A DNA stretch of 36,898 nt from an uncultured Synergistales bacterium (GTDB lineage: Bacteria; Synergistota; Synergistia; Synergistales; Aminobacteriaceae). The DNA is taken from the NCBI GenBank assembly GCA_905233645.1, contig CAJODZ010000011.1:1-36898 (forward strand), read 5' to 3'. Positions 7,513 through 15,014 of the stretch are shown piece by piece; positions within the stretch are counted from its first letter, which is position 1; every line of letters begins with the position of its first letter. A program made the translations under genes and the position numbers. The notes under the pieces are model-generated. The model did not search any database. It saw only the letters and a program-made list of their open reading frames with translations, and was not told the origin of the DNA.

Positions 7513-8709
7513 ATGGAATATGATTATTTATTGAGCCTTTGTGTTATTTTATTGTCTACGAAATTTTTCGGAATAATATCGCGTCGCGCTCAAATGCCTC
7601 AAGTCGTTGGCTCGTTAATGGCTGGATTATTTTTCGGGCCTGCCGTCCTTGGAGTTATCACTAAAGAATTTTTCGGGCAACAAATCTGTTTAATGCCTTC
7701 ACCTTTAATCAAACATCTTGCTGAACTTGGCGTAATCGTAATCATGTTCACAGCAGGTATGGAGACTAATTTAAACGAATTAAAATCATCGGGCAAATCT
7801 GGTTTTACTGTTGCGTCTTGCGGAGTTATTTTGCCTTTGTGCATGGGAACAGGCTTAATGTATTTATTCGACAGCGAAATAAATTTGCCTTCAGCACTTT
7901 TTGTAGGAGCTGTCTTAACCGCAACGTCTGTTTCGATTACGGTCGAGACTTTAAAAGAGATTTGCAAATTACAAACTCAGGCAGGAAATATTATTTTAGC
8001 GGCAGCCCTCATCGACGATATTTTAGGTTTAATATGTTTAACGCTCGTTACAGGAATGGCAAGCGGCGAGATAAATTTATTTTTTGTGTTAGTAAAAATC
8101 ATAGCGTTTTTTATTTTCGTGGGAATTGCCGGACTTACTTATCATGTTTATATGTTATGGTTTGATAAAGTGAATGGCGAAAAAAATTTGCGTCGTTATC
8201 CTGTAATCGGTTTTGCTTTTTGTATGTTTATAGCTTGGGCTGCTGAAAGATTATTCGGTGTTGCTGATATCATCGGAGCATTTGCCGCAGGTATGATTAT
8301 TTCAATGTCGCCGAAGGGAGATTATATAGCCGGAAAATTTGACACAATTTCGTATTTATTATTAACGCCGGTATTTTTTGCTAATATTGGTCTTGAAGTT
8401 ACGTTGCAGTCAATGTCATGGTGGCTGATATTTTTCACGGCAGTGTTAGTTTTTGTGAGTGTCATTTCAAAATTAGCTGGCTGTGGTCTTGGTGCAAGAA
8501 TGTGCGGAATTTCGAGACATGAGAGTTTTCAAATTGGTTTAGGAATGGTCTGTCGTGGTGAAGTTGCTTTAATCGTCGCTAACAAAGGATTAGCAATGCA
8601 CATGATAGACGAAAAATATATCGGGCCGATAATTATAATGGTAATAATTTGTACGATTGTTACACCAATATTTTTAAAAAATGCTTTTAAAGACCGTGAA
8701 ACTGTTTAA
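7513..8709 (+). CDS. CPA2-family cation:proton antiporter
   Basis: A 398-residue membrane protein of the monovalent cation:proton antiporter-2 family (KefB/NapA-like core). It has about 12 hydrophobic segments. Family motifs include MPQVVGSLMAGLFFGP in helix 2, LAELGVIVIMFTAGMETNL, the transport-site pair in AALIDDILGL (two adjacent Asp, usually associated with electrogenic exchange) and VCRGEVALIVANKG near the C-terminus. It lacks the RCK/TrkA-N domain of full KefB/KefC proteins. GTG 7498 is a possible earlier start, but ATG 7513 is preferred since GTG 7498 would only add four hydrophobic residues across an eight-T run. Na+ or K+ specificity cannot be told. Confidence 0.88.
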   Translation: MEYDYLLSLCVILLSTKFFGIISRRAQMPQVVGSLMAGLFFGPAVLGVITKEFFGQQICLMPSPLIKHLAELGVIVIMFTAGMETNLNELKSSGKSGFTVASCGVILPLCMGTGLMYLFDSEINLPSALFVGAVLTATSVSITVETLKEICKLQTQAGNIILAAALIDDILGLICLTLVTGMASGEINLFFVLVKIIAFFIFVGIAGLTYHVYMLWFDKVNGEKNLRRYPVIGFAFCMFIAWAAERLFGVADIIGAFAAGMIISMSPKGDYIAGKFDTISYLLLTPVFFANIGLEVTLQSMSWWLIFFTAVLVFVSVISKLAGCGLGARMCGISRHESFQIGLGMVCRGEVALIVANKGLAMHMIDEKYIGPIIIMVIICTIVTPIFLKNAFKDRETV

Positions 8710-8773
8710 AAATTTATAAAAGGCAGGTGTAAAAGCGTCGCGGTTTTAAAAAATTTAGCGGCGTATATCAAAA

Positions 8774-9235
8774 TTGCAAGGGAAAATTTTAACGTTTAAC
8801 CGTATCTTAAAAATTCGTGAAGACTTACGGCGCGATGAACAGGCTATTTTAGCGTCTGAACGTAACGAAGAGCAGCAAGTTTTAAATCACCTCGACGAAC
8901 TCGCTAATGAAAAACAAAAAGCTATGCTCGATTTTAGTAAACCAGGCGAGAAAGCTTTATCAAGCAGCGAGTTATGGTTTCAGCGTCAATTTATTTCGGC
9001 GATTGATTCTGATATTCAGCGCGGAAATAATTCATTAAACGATGTTAGAACACGTATCGCAGGAACTGAAGCTCGTCTCGTTGAACGCCATAAAGACGTA
9101 AAAATTATGGAAACATATATCGGCAAATTAAAAGAAGCTGATTTTAAAGAACGTCTCGGAATTGAACAGAACGAATTAGACGATATCGCAACAATGCAAT
9201 TTTCGCGCGTAAGATTTAATCAGGGAGGTAAATAA
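8774..9235 (+). CDS. fliJ: Flagellar export chaperone FliJ
   Basis: A 153-residue, highly charged, almost entirely helical protein. FliJ forms the coiled-coil stalk of the flagellar type III export ATPase and escorts subunits to the gate. Assignment rests on the heptad-rich sequence from about residue 10 to 125, the usual length (about 147) and synteny: fliJ, ylxF/motE, fliK, flgD and flgE follow one another as in B. subtilis. The start is a TTG with only GCGGCG upstream; an in-frame stop at 8756-8758 rules out a longer protein. Unusually, fliI (the ATPase) is not upstream; an antiporter gene is. Confidence 0.75.
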   Translation: MQGKILTFNRILKIREDLRRDEQAILASERNEEQQVLNHLDELANEKQKAMLDFSKPGEKALSSSELWFQRQFISAIDSDIQRGNNSLNDVRTRIAGTEARLVERHKDVKIMETYIGKLKEADFKERLGIEQNELDDIATMQFSRVRFNQGGK

Positions 9236-9238
9236 AAA

Positions 9239-9805
9239 ATGCCCGGTTACGATTCAACGAGCATTCAAAAAGTTTTAAGCCGTATCGAGGAAATTAAATC
9301 AATGACCTCAATGCACTTACGTAATATGAATGGCGATGATAGTACAATCAATTCACGTTCAAAATTTACGGAAGTGCTTGATAATATCAGTCGTCCAGTA
9401 AAAACTAAATTCATTTCTAATCAGACAAGCTACGACGAATTAAAAGACATAATCGATAAATACGCTGATAAATATAATATCGACCAAGAACTAATCCGCG
9501 CGATGATACAGGTAGAATCGGGCTGGCATGTTGACGCAATTTCTAACAAGGGCGCAATAGGTTTAATGCAGTTAATGCCTAAGACAGCCGCAGCGTTAGG
9601 AGTTGACCCGAATGACCCTGTCCAAAATTTAGAAGGCGGCATTAGATATATTTCAGATTTAACTGACAGATATCGCGGCGATGTTGAGAAAGCATTAGCA
9701 GCATACAACGCAGGGCCGACACGTGTTGACGCTGGAAATATTCCCGATGTTTCAAAACGTTATGTCCGAAATATCATGGCTATTTATAATAAATTAAGGG
9801 GTTGA
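9239..9805 (+). CDS. Lytic transglycosylase (SLT domain) in the flagellar operon
   Basis: A 188-residue protein with a C-terminal goose-lysozyme/Slt70-type domain (about 70-185). Catalytic Glu93 is in MIQVESGW, followed by GAIGLMQLMPKTAA, AALGVDPNDP and ALAAYNAGP, all standard for family 1 lytic transglycosylases that cleave peptidoglycan to 1,6-anhydromuropeptides. The N-terminal 65 residues are polar and there is no signal peptide. A cytoplasmic SLT protein without a Sec signal in a flagellar operon suggests export by the flagellar apparatus, like the muramidase part of FlgJ, to let the rod or hook through the wall; this is inference. It has GGAGG before the ATG and starts 3 nt after the fliJ stop. 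Confidence 0.88.
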   Translation: MPGYDSTSIQKVLSRIEEIKSMTSMHLRNMNGDDSTINSRSKFTEVLDNISRPVKTKFISNQTSYDELKDIIDKYADKYNIDQELIRAMIQVESGWHVDAISNKGAIGLMQLMPKTAAALGVDPNDPVQNLEGGIRYISDLTDRYRGDVEKALAAYNAGPTRVDAGNIPDVSKRYVRNIMAIYNKLRG

Positions 9806-9814
9806 GTTTAAAGC

Positions 9815-10501
9815 ATGGCTGATGAAAGAGCACCCGATGATATTCAACCAATAGTAACAACACCCAAAAAGAAGAAGAAGAAAAAAGGCGGTTTTTTCAC
9901 GTTTTTATTCTGGCTGATTTTATTATCGCTTGGTATTGGGACGGGATTACACTTGAGCGGAATTTGGGACGGTCGGCCAATATTCTGGAGCATTGTTCCC
10001 AGAATACCGTATATAGGCGACAGGCTTGCAAAATTTTTCAGTGTTCCCGACAGATACGCAATGAGCATTAACGCGCGCCGTACTGTTGAGTTAGACGAAT
10101 GGCAAAAACGTTTAGACGCTCTGGAACGTTCAATAGCTTTAAGTGATGAAGACCGCGAAGCTAAATTCGATGACCGTGAAAAAACTTTAACAACTGTGTC
10201 GCGCGATTTAAAGTTACGAGAAATGAGAATAAGCGAACGCGAAAAGGCACTTGACGACGCTGAAGGTAACGGAGCAACCGCAAGCGAACGCGAGTTAATG
10301 AACCAGGTAGCACGCACGTATCAGGATATGTCGCCACGAAAAGCTGCCGCTATAGTCAACCAGTTGCGCGATAATTTAGCTGTCGAATTGCTGTTGAGAT
10401 TACCTAACGATGTCCGAGCGTCGATAATGAGTACTATAAGGCCGCAAAAAGCTTCACGTTTAACAGAGTTAATGTCGCGCGGTCGGGGAGGTAATTTTTA
10501 A
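9815..10501 (+). CDS. MotE/YlxF-like flagellar protein
   Basis: A 228-residue protein with seven consecutive lysines (18-24), one transmembrane helix at about 27-47, a coiled-coil region at about 85-155 and a C-terminal MgtE-N/MotE-like domain containing DMSPRKAAAIVNQL and RASIMSTIRPQKAS. In B. subtilis, ylxF, a protein of the same layout, lies between fliJ and fliK; MotE proteins help stator components fold or assemble in the periplasm. The Lys run before the helix predicts a cytoplasmic N-terminus and a periplasmic C-terminus. It lies 9 nt after the transglycosylase gene and 1 nt before fliK, in an obvious operon. Confidence 0.8.
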   Translation: MADERAPDDIQPIVTTPKKKKKKKGGFFTFLFWLILLSLGIGTGLHLSGIWDGRPIFWSIVPRIPYIGDRLAKFFSVPDRYAMSINARRTVELDEWQKRLDALERSIALSDEDREAKFDDREKTLTTVSRDLKLREMRISEREKALDDAEGNGATASERELMNQVARTYQDMSPRKAAAIVNQLRDNLAVELLLRLPNDVRASIMSTIRPQKASRLTELMSRGRGGNF

Positions 10502-10502
10502 A

Positions 10503-12179
10503 ATGGCGGACGTGTTTCAATTTTTCCCTCAACAAACACAAATTAAACAGCCTGTTAAAACTAATTCGAGTAAATCAGAAATTAAATCAGGCACGGACGA
10601 AAATAATAAAAATAACGGTGTTTTTGATAATTTAATACGTGATGAAATTTCAAAGAGCAAAAACTATAATTCAACATCAACAACTAAAAATTCAAGCTTA
10701 AAAAATTTTTCACGCGAAAATAATCCTAAAACATTGCAAAATCAGGACGCAAAAACATTTTCTGAAGACAGCGAGACTTTTGATTTTGCTAAAAACACTT
10801 CTGAACAGACGATTTTAAATTTACTGGCCATGCGTTTAACGAGTGAACAGCCGGACGCAAATTTAGCCATGAATGCAAATGAGAATTTAACGCCCGAACT
10901 TGATTTTGAAGAGATTGACGCTCAACAGTTAGAAGAGATTTTCAATGCGTTAAAGCAATTTGCTGAGGAGAACGGTTTAGAAATTTCCGACGATGATTTA
11001 AAAGTATTGTCCGAGATTTTCGCGAAAATGTTCATGAAAAAGGCAAGCCCTAAAAATTCAATTTCGCCCGAAAAAGTTTTAAACACTGAAGATGACGGCG
11101 ATTTTAAACCCGAAATTGAGGACGACAGCGATAACGATAAAAAATCTGATACTGTTGATGACGGCGAAAACGATTTTATTAACACAGAGAATATCGCTCA
11201 ATTTATGGCTGGAATTATTGCTGAAAACGGTTTAAAAAATGACGATACCGCAGAACAGGTTGACGCGTCCGAAAATTTAAATAACGACGTTCAAAAAAGT
11301 TCGAGGCAACCAAACTTACACGATAAAATTTTTTCGCAAGGTAATTTTCAAAACATAGCCGTTAAAAATAGTAATAATAAGGCTTCAAAAGGTGACAGCG
11401 TAGTTGTAAACGTAGTTGCAAATGAAAATCCTGAAAATCTTGAAAAAAATCGAACTGTTGAACAAATTTTAGGCGATAATTCCCAAAATGCAAGCCCTGA
11501 TGAAAACCAAGAGGAACAATCGCAAGATTTCCCGTTCCAGTTTGATAATAACAACTCACGCAGGACTAATAATAACAATCGTAATTCAAATTCCCGCAAC
11601 ACCATAACAAATGATTATTCGCGCTCAAGTTCAAATACTTTTTCAACTCGTACAGAGACGGCGCATAATAATTTTCAGACGTATTTTGATGACGTATTAA
11701 CTAGCAGGCGTGTTAATAATTCTGAAAGCACAACGCCGTTAAATTTGCGAGCCGGTTTTAATTTCACACAGCCTGGAATTTTGCGCGAAGGTATTACGAA
11801 CGTTGTGAGATTTATTCGTGCCGACGGTCTTCAAAAAGCTAACATGATAATTGACCCGCCCGCACTTGGACGCATATCTGTTGAATTAACTTCGACAACT
11901 TCAGGCGTTGAAGCGTCAATCAGAGTATCAAGCGAACAAATCAGGGTTCTCGTTCAAAGTCAGATAACTCAATTACGAATGAATTTAGCTCAACAGGGAG
12001 TTCAAGTGGCTGAATTTACGGTCGATGTTCAACAGGACGGCGCACAGCAAAACTCTCAAGACAGCTATAATAATCGCGATAATAATAATAAATACAGGGG
12101 CTTCAATAATATTGATGATGAAGACACCGAAGAATTTAGAGTTGATTTAAATGACGGCCTGTTATATTGGGTAGCATAA
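10503..12179 (+). CDS. fliK: Flagellar hook-length control protein FliK
   Basis: A 558-residue secreted molecular ruler that stops hook growth and switches export specificity through FlhB. The first 400 residues are low-complexity, Asn/Ser/Asp/Glu-rich and probably disordered, as expected of the ruler part. The conserved Flg_hook domain is at about 430-515 and contains ANMIIDPPALGRISVEL and ALGRI/LRMNLAQQGV-type motifs. Position between motE/ylxF and flgD supports the call. The start has GGGGAGG 9-10 nt upstream, in the last codons of the preceding gene. The length is above the usual 370-490. Confidence 0.88.
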   Translation: MADVFQFFPQQTQIKQPVKTNSSKSEIKSGTDENNKNNGVFDNLIRDEISKSKNYNSTSTTKNSSLKNFSRENNPKTLQNQDAKTFSEDSETFDFAKNTSEQTILNLLAMRLTSEQPDANLAMNANENLTPELDFEEIDAQQLEEIFNALKQFAEENGLEISDDDLKVLSEIFAKMFMKKASPKNSISPEKVLNTEDDGDFKPEIEDDSDNDKKSDTVDDGENDFINTENIAQFMAGIIAENGLKNDDTAEQVDASENLNNDVQKSSRQPNLHDKIFSQGNFQNIAVKNSNNKASKGDSVVVNVVANENPENLEKNRTVEQILGDNSQNASPDENQEEQSQDFPFQFDNNNSRRTNNNNRNSNSRNTITNDYSRSSSNTFSTRTETAHNNFQTYFDDVLTSRRVNNSESTTPLNLRAGFNFTQPGILREGITNVVRFIRADGLQKANMIIDPPALGRISVELTSTTSGVEASIRVSSEQIRVLVQSQITQLRMNLAQQGVQVAEFTVDVQQDGAQQNSQDSYNNRDNNNKYRGFNNIDDEDTEEFRVDLNDGLLYWVA

Positions 12180-12209
12180 TAAATAATTTTTAGGAAAGGG
12201 GTTTTTTAA

Positions 12210-12641
12210 ATGGCAGTTACAGACGTTACAAGTATAAACAGCACGACTAATAGTAATCAAAGTTCAGCTGTTACCACTGCGACAAATGACCAATTAGGGA
12301 AGGACGCATTTTTAAAATTATTGATAGCTGAACTTTCTAATCAAGACCCGTTAAATCCAATGGAAGACCGGGAATTTATTTCACAAATGGCGACGTTCTC
12401 AAGCTTGGAACAAATGCAGAACATGAATAAAACACTTGAGGGCATGGCCGAAGCGAATAAATTTTCAGCCGTTAGTTATATTGGAAAAGCTGTTGCATTT
12501 ACGAAAGGCACTGGCGACGATGCACAACAGGTTGCGGCATTGGTTAATGCTGTCTGGTTTGACGCTGGCGGCAAAGCAATTCTCGATACTACTGAAGGTG
12601 AAGTCTCTCTCGAAGACGTAGAGGGCGTAAGCGAGATTTAA
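12210..12641 (+). CDS. flgD: Flagellar hook assembly (cap) protein FlgD
   Basis: A 143-residue protein with the conserved N-terminal FlgD signature: GKDAFLKLLIAELSNQDPLNP followed by FISQMATFSSLEQMQNMN (about residues 30-75). FlgD caps the growing hook outside the cell and inserts FlgE subunits. It is shorter than E. coli FlgD (231 residues): only a short C-terminal beta region follows the signature and the Ig/tudor-like domains are reduced, as in several Gram-positive-type FlgD proteins. AAAGGGG precedes the ATG by 10 nt, and flgE follows 36 nt downstream. Confidence 0.92.
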   Translation: MAVTDVTSINSTTNSNQSSAVTTATNDQLGKDAFLKLLIAELSNQDPLNPMEDREFISQMATFSSLEQMQNMNKTLEGMAEANKFSAVSYIGKAVAFTKGTGDDAQQVAALVNAVWFDAGGKAILDTTEGEVSLEDVEGVSEI

Positions 12642-12677
12642 TTTTTGAATTTAAAATTCAGGGAGGCAGTATAAAAA

Positions 12678-14879
12678 ATGCTAAGGTCTTTAATGACAGC
12701 AGTAACGGGCGTTCGTGCTCATCAGACAATGTTAGACGTTACGGGAAATAACATAGCGAACGTAAACACCGTCGGATTTAAAAAGGACTTCACGATATTT
12801 TCAGACTTGATGTATCAAAATCAGAAAAGCCCTTCAGGAGCTGGAGATACTTTAGGAGGTATCGACCCGGCTCAGGTTGGTTTAGGAGTAAACGTCGCGG
12901 CCATTGAAACAATTTTCACACAGGGCGCAGCTTCATACACTGGTAATACGTCGGATATGATGATTCAGGGGTCTGGCTTTTTTGTTTACAAGAGCGGCGA
13001 ACAAAATTATTTCAGCCGTTCCGGAGCTACGATTAGAGATGAAAACAGTGAGCTTGTTATGTCAGGTTCAGGCTATTATTTACAGGGTTATGAATACGAG
13101 ACAGACCCGTTAGACCCGACTAGCCGTACTCTTTCGAGTGAGCTTTCAAATATCAGCGTTCCAGTCGGTAAAAAACTTGAGGCGCGTGCAACAACCGAAG
13201 TTAAATATCAGTGTAACTTGAACAGCGAATCCGATGCATATTTACCGTACGGATTTCCTGATATCCCGTTTAATGCTTATGCTGGCTGGCCGAATAGCAC
13301 TGGTGATGAGACGAGCGGTCAAGGTGTTGTAAACATTGCGGGCGTTGATTGTAACTTCTCAGTCAAATCGCTTTCAAATTTAACCGGCACTGATGCAGGC
13401 GACGAGAACGGATTTAGTTATCTTGAAATCACTATCGCGGACAACATTAACACGGACGTAATTTATTTTAATATCACGGGCATTGATTCTAGTACTATGC
13501 TTCCACAATTACAGGTTGTAAGAGCGACGAACAACGATGCTGAATCTCAAGGTGAAGGCGGCGACGATGACTGGCAAGTATGGTTAGGGCCTCAAGATAT
13601 TGCAGAACCGAACAGATTAAATGTTTCATATGATGACAGTACAGGCGTATTAAAACTTTACAGAGGTTCAGAAGTAGCGTTTGAATTTGATATTAAATCG
13701 CGAATGAATTACAGTTATTTTTCGGTTTCAGACCCAAGCGCGAATATCAATAATATCCCGATTTTGGCTGAATTTGATGAAAGTGTTGTTTCGCGCGGTG
13801 ATAACTCTTCATTATCTGAAACGAACACGACTTTAACAATGTGGTACATGAACGCTGATGGAACAATGGGGCGCATGACATCAGAAGTTTATTTCAACGC
13901 GGACGGAACTTTCTCAACAGCTGAACCAATCATGGGAGATAATTTACCAATCGCCGGAACGAATTTAAGCGGTGAAACGATGAGATTACGCGGAGCTGAA
14001 GATACAGGCGTTGCAGGACACAGCACATATTTAATTTTTGAACGTGAAGCAAACCCCGCAACACCAAGTAATTTTAGCAGTACAGAGAGCGTTGGCCGTA
14101 TAGGTATGGGCGGTTATCATTCGACTAAGACGACAATTTATGATGACAACGGCAAAAAGCATACGCTTGAAGTTAATTTTAAGAAGCTCACCGAAAACCG
14201 TTGGCGTTGGGAAGCGTTCATTTTAGATGAGCAAGGCAACCAGACAGACATTATCCCAACTCCTCACGCTGGTGAAGTTGAATTTTCCGGTGCTGGCTAT
14301 GTAAGTAACGTTGTTTCAAGCGAAGGTAACGTCTCAAGACACGGTAGAGATTACGACGGCAGCAACGCCAATATTGATATAGACGTACCATTCAGTTTAA
14401 ACGGTCAAGGCAACAGCACAATAACATTAAATTTCAGCGGCGACGGTGATAACATGATGGGCGTAACGCAATATGCTTCAGACACAACGACTAAGGCAGT
14501 ATACCAAGACGGTTATACGATGGGTGTTATGGAAAGTTATTCAATCGGTGTTGACGGAACGATTACAGGAAGTTACACGAACGGCCAAAATATAGCGTTG
14601 TATCGTGTTGCGTTAGCTACATTTGCGAACGAACAGGGACTTGAAAAAGTTGGCGAGAATTTATTTGCTCAATCAGTAAACTCCGGAACAGCAAATATCG
14701 ACCCTGCAACTGTCAACGGCAAAGGCAAAATAATGTCGCAGAATTTAGAAATGTCGAATGTAGACTTAACGGAAGAATTTACACACTTAATCATTGCACA
14801 AAGAGGATTTCAAGCTAACACACGTGTAATCACGACGAGCGACCAAATTCTTGAAGAAGTAGTAAACCTCAAACGTTAA
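12678..14879 (+). CDS. flgE: Flagellar hook protein FlgE
   Basis: A 733-residue flagellar hook subunit. The N-terminus (SLMTAVTGVRAHQTMLDVTGNN, then IANVNTVGFK) is the rod/hook-family D0 helix, and the C-terminus (EEFTHLIIAQRGFQANTRVI) is its partner helix; together they form the coiled-coil core of the hook. The central surface-exposed part, at about 150-600, is much larger than in E. coli FlgE (402 residues) and rich in Asp/Asn/Thr/Ser. This is common in spirochaete-like and Synergistota hooks but its role is unknown. GGAGG is 11 nt before the ATG. It is the last gene of the unit and is followed by a terminator. Confidence 0.94.
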   Translation: MLRSLMTAVTGVRAHQTMLDVTGNNIANVNTVGFKKDFTIFSDLMYQNQKSPSGAGDTLGGIDPAQVGLGVNVAAIETIFTQGAASYTGNTSDMMIQGSGFFVYKSGEQNYFSRSGATIRDENSELVMSGSGYYLQGYEYETDPLDPTSRTLSSELSNISVPVGKKLEARATTEVKYQCNLNSESDAYLPYGFPDIPFNAYAGWPNSTGDETSGQGVVNIAGVDCNFSVKSLSNLTGTDAGDENGFSYLEITIADNINTDVIYFNITGIDSSTMLPQLQVVRATNNDAESQGEGGDDDWQVWLGPQDIAEPNRLNVSYDDSTGVLKLYRGSEVAFEFDIKSRMNYSYFSVSDPSANINNIPILAEFDESVVSRGDNSSLSETNTTLTMWYMNADGTMGRMTSEVYFNADGTFSTAEPIMGDNLPIAGTNLSGETMRLRGAEDTGVAGHSTYLIFEREANPATPSNFSSTESVGRIGMGGYHSTKTTIYDDNGKKHTLEVNFKKLTENRWRWEAFILDEQGNQTDIIPTPHAGEVEFSGAGYVSNVVSSEGNVSRHGRDYDGSNANIDIDVPFSLNGQGNSTITLNFSGDGDNMMGVTQYASDTTTKAVYQDGYTMGVMESYSIGVDGTITGSYTNGQNIALYRVALATFANEQGLEKVGENLFAQSVNSGTANIDPATVNGKGKIMSQNLEMSNVDLTEEFTHLIIAQRGFQANTRVITTSDQILEEVVNLKR

Positions 14880-14897
14880 TTTAAACATAAAAATTAA

Positions 14898-14926
14898 GCC
14901 TCCCAATTTTGCGGGGGGCATTTTTT
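14898..14926 (+). terminator. Terminator of the flagellar operon
   Basis: GCCTCCC and GGGGGGC form a 7-bp stem (one G-U) with an 8-nt loop, followed by ATTTTTT, 18 nt after the flgE stop. Confidence 0.8.
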
Positions 14927-14954
14927 ATATAAGCCGACTACCAAAAATAATTAA

Positions 14955-14983
14955 AAGACCCCAAGCTAAAAACTCAGGGTCTT
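14955..14983. terminator. Bidirectional terminator between flgE and the surface-protein gene
   Basis: AAGACCC (14955-14961) pairs with GGGTCTT (14977-14983). T-rich tracts follow on both strands, so it can end transcription from flgE and from the convergent minus-strand gene ending at 15015. Confidence 0.7.
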
Positions 14984-15014
14984 ATTTTTTGCGTGTTTTC
15001 AGACTGATTAAAGG

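Noticed and set aside
9871-9888. AAG/AAA run encoding seven lysines as a slippage site
   Set aside because: It is only a short mixed run, and a Lys patch before a membrane helix is explained by the positive-inside rule.
11348-11605. Minus-strand frames inside fliK
   Set aside because: They are shadows of the Asn/Asp-rich fliK frame, with Leu/Phe-rich nonsense composition.
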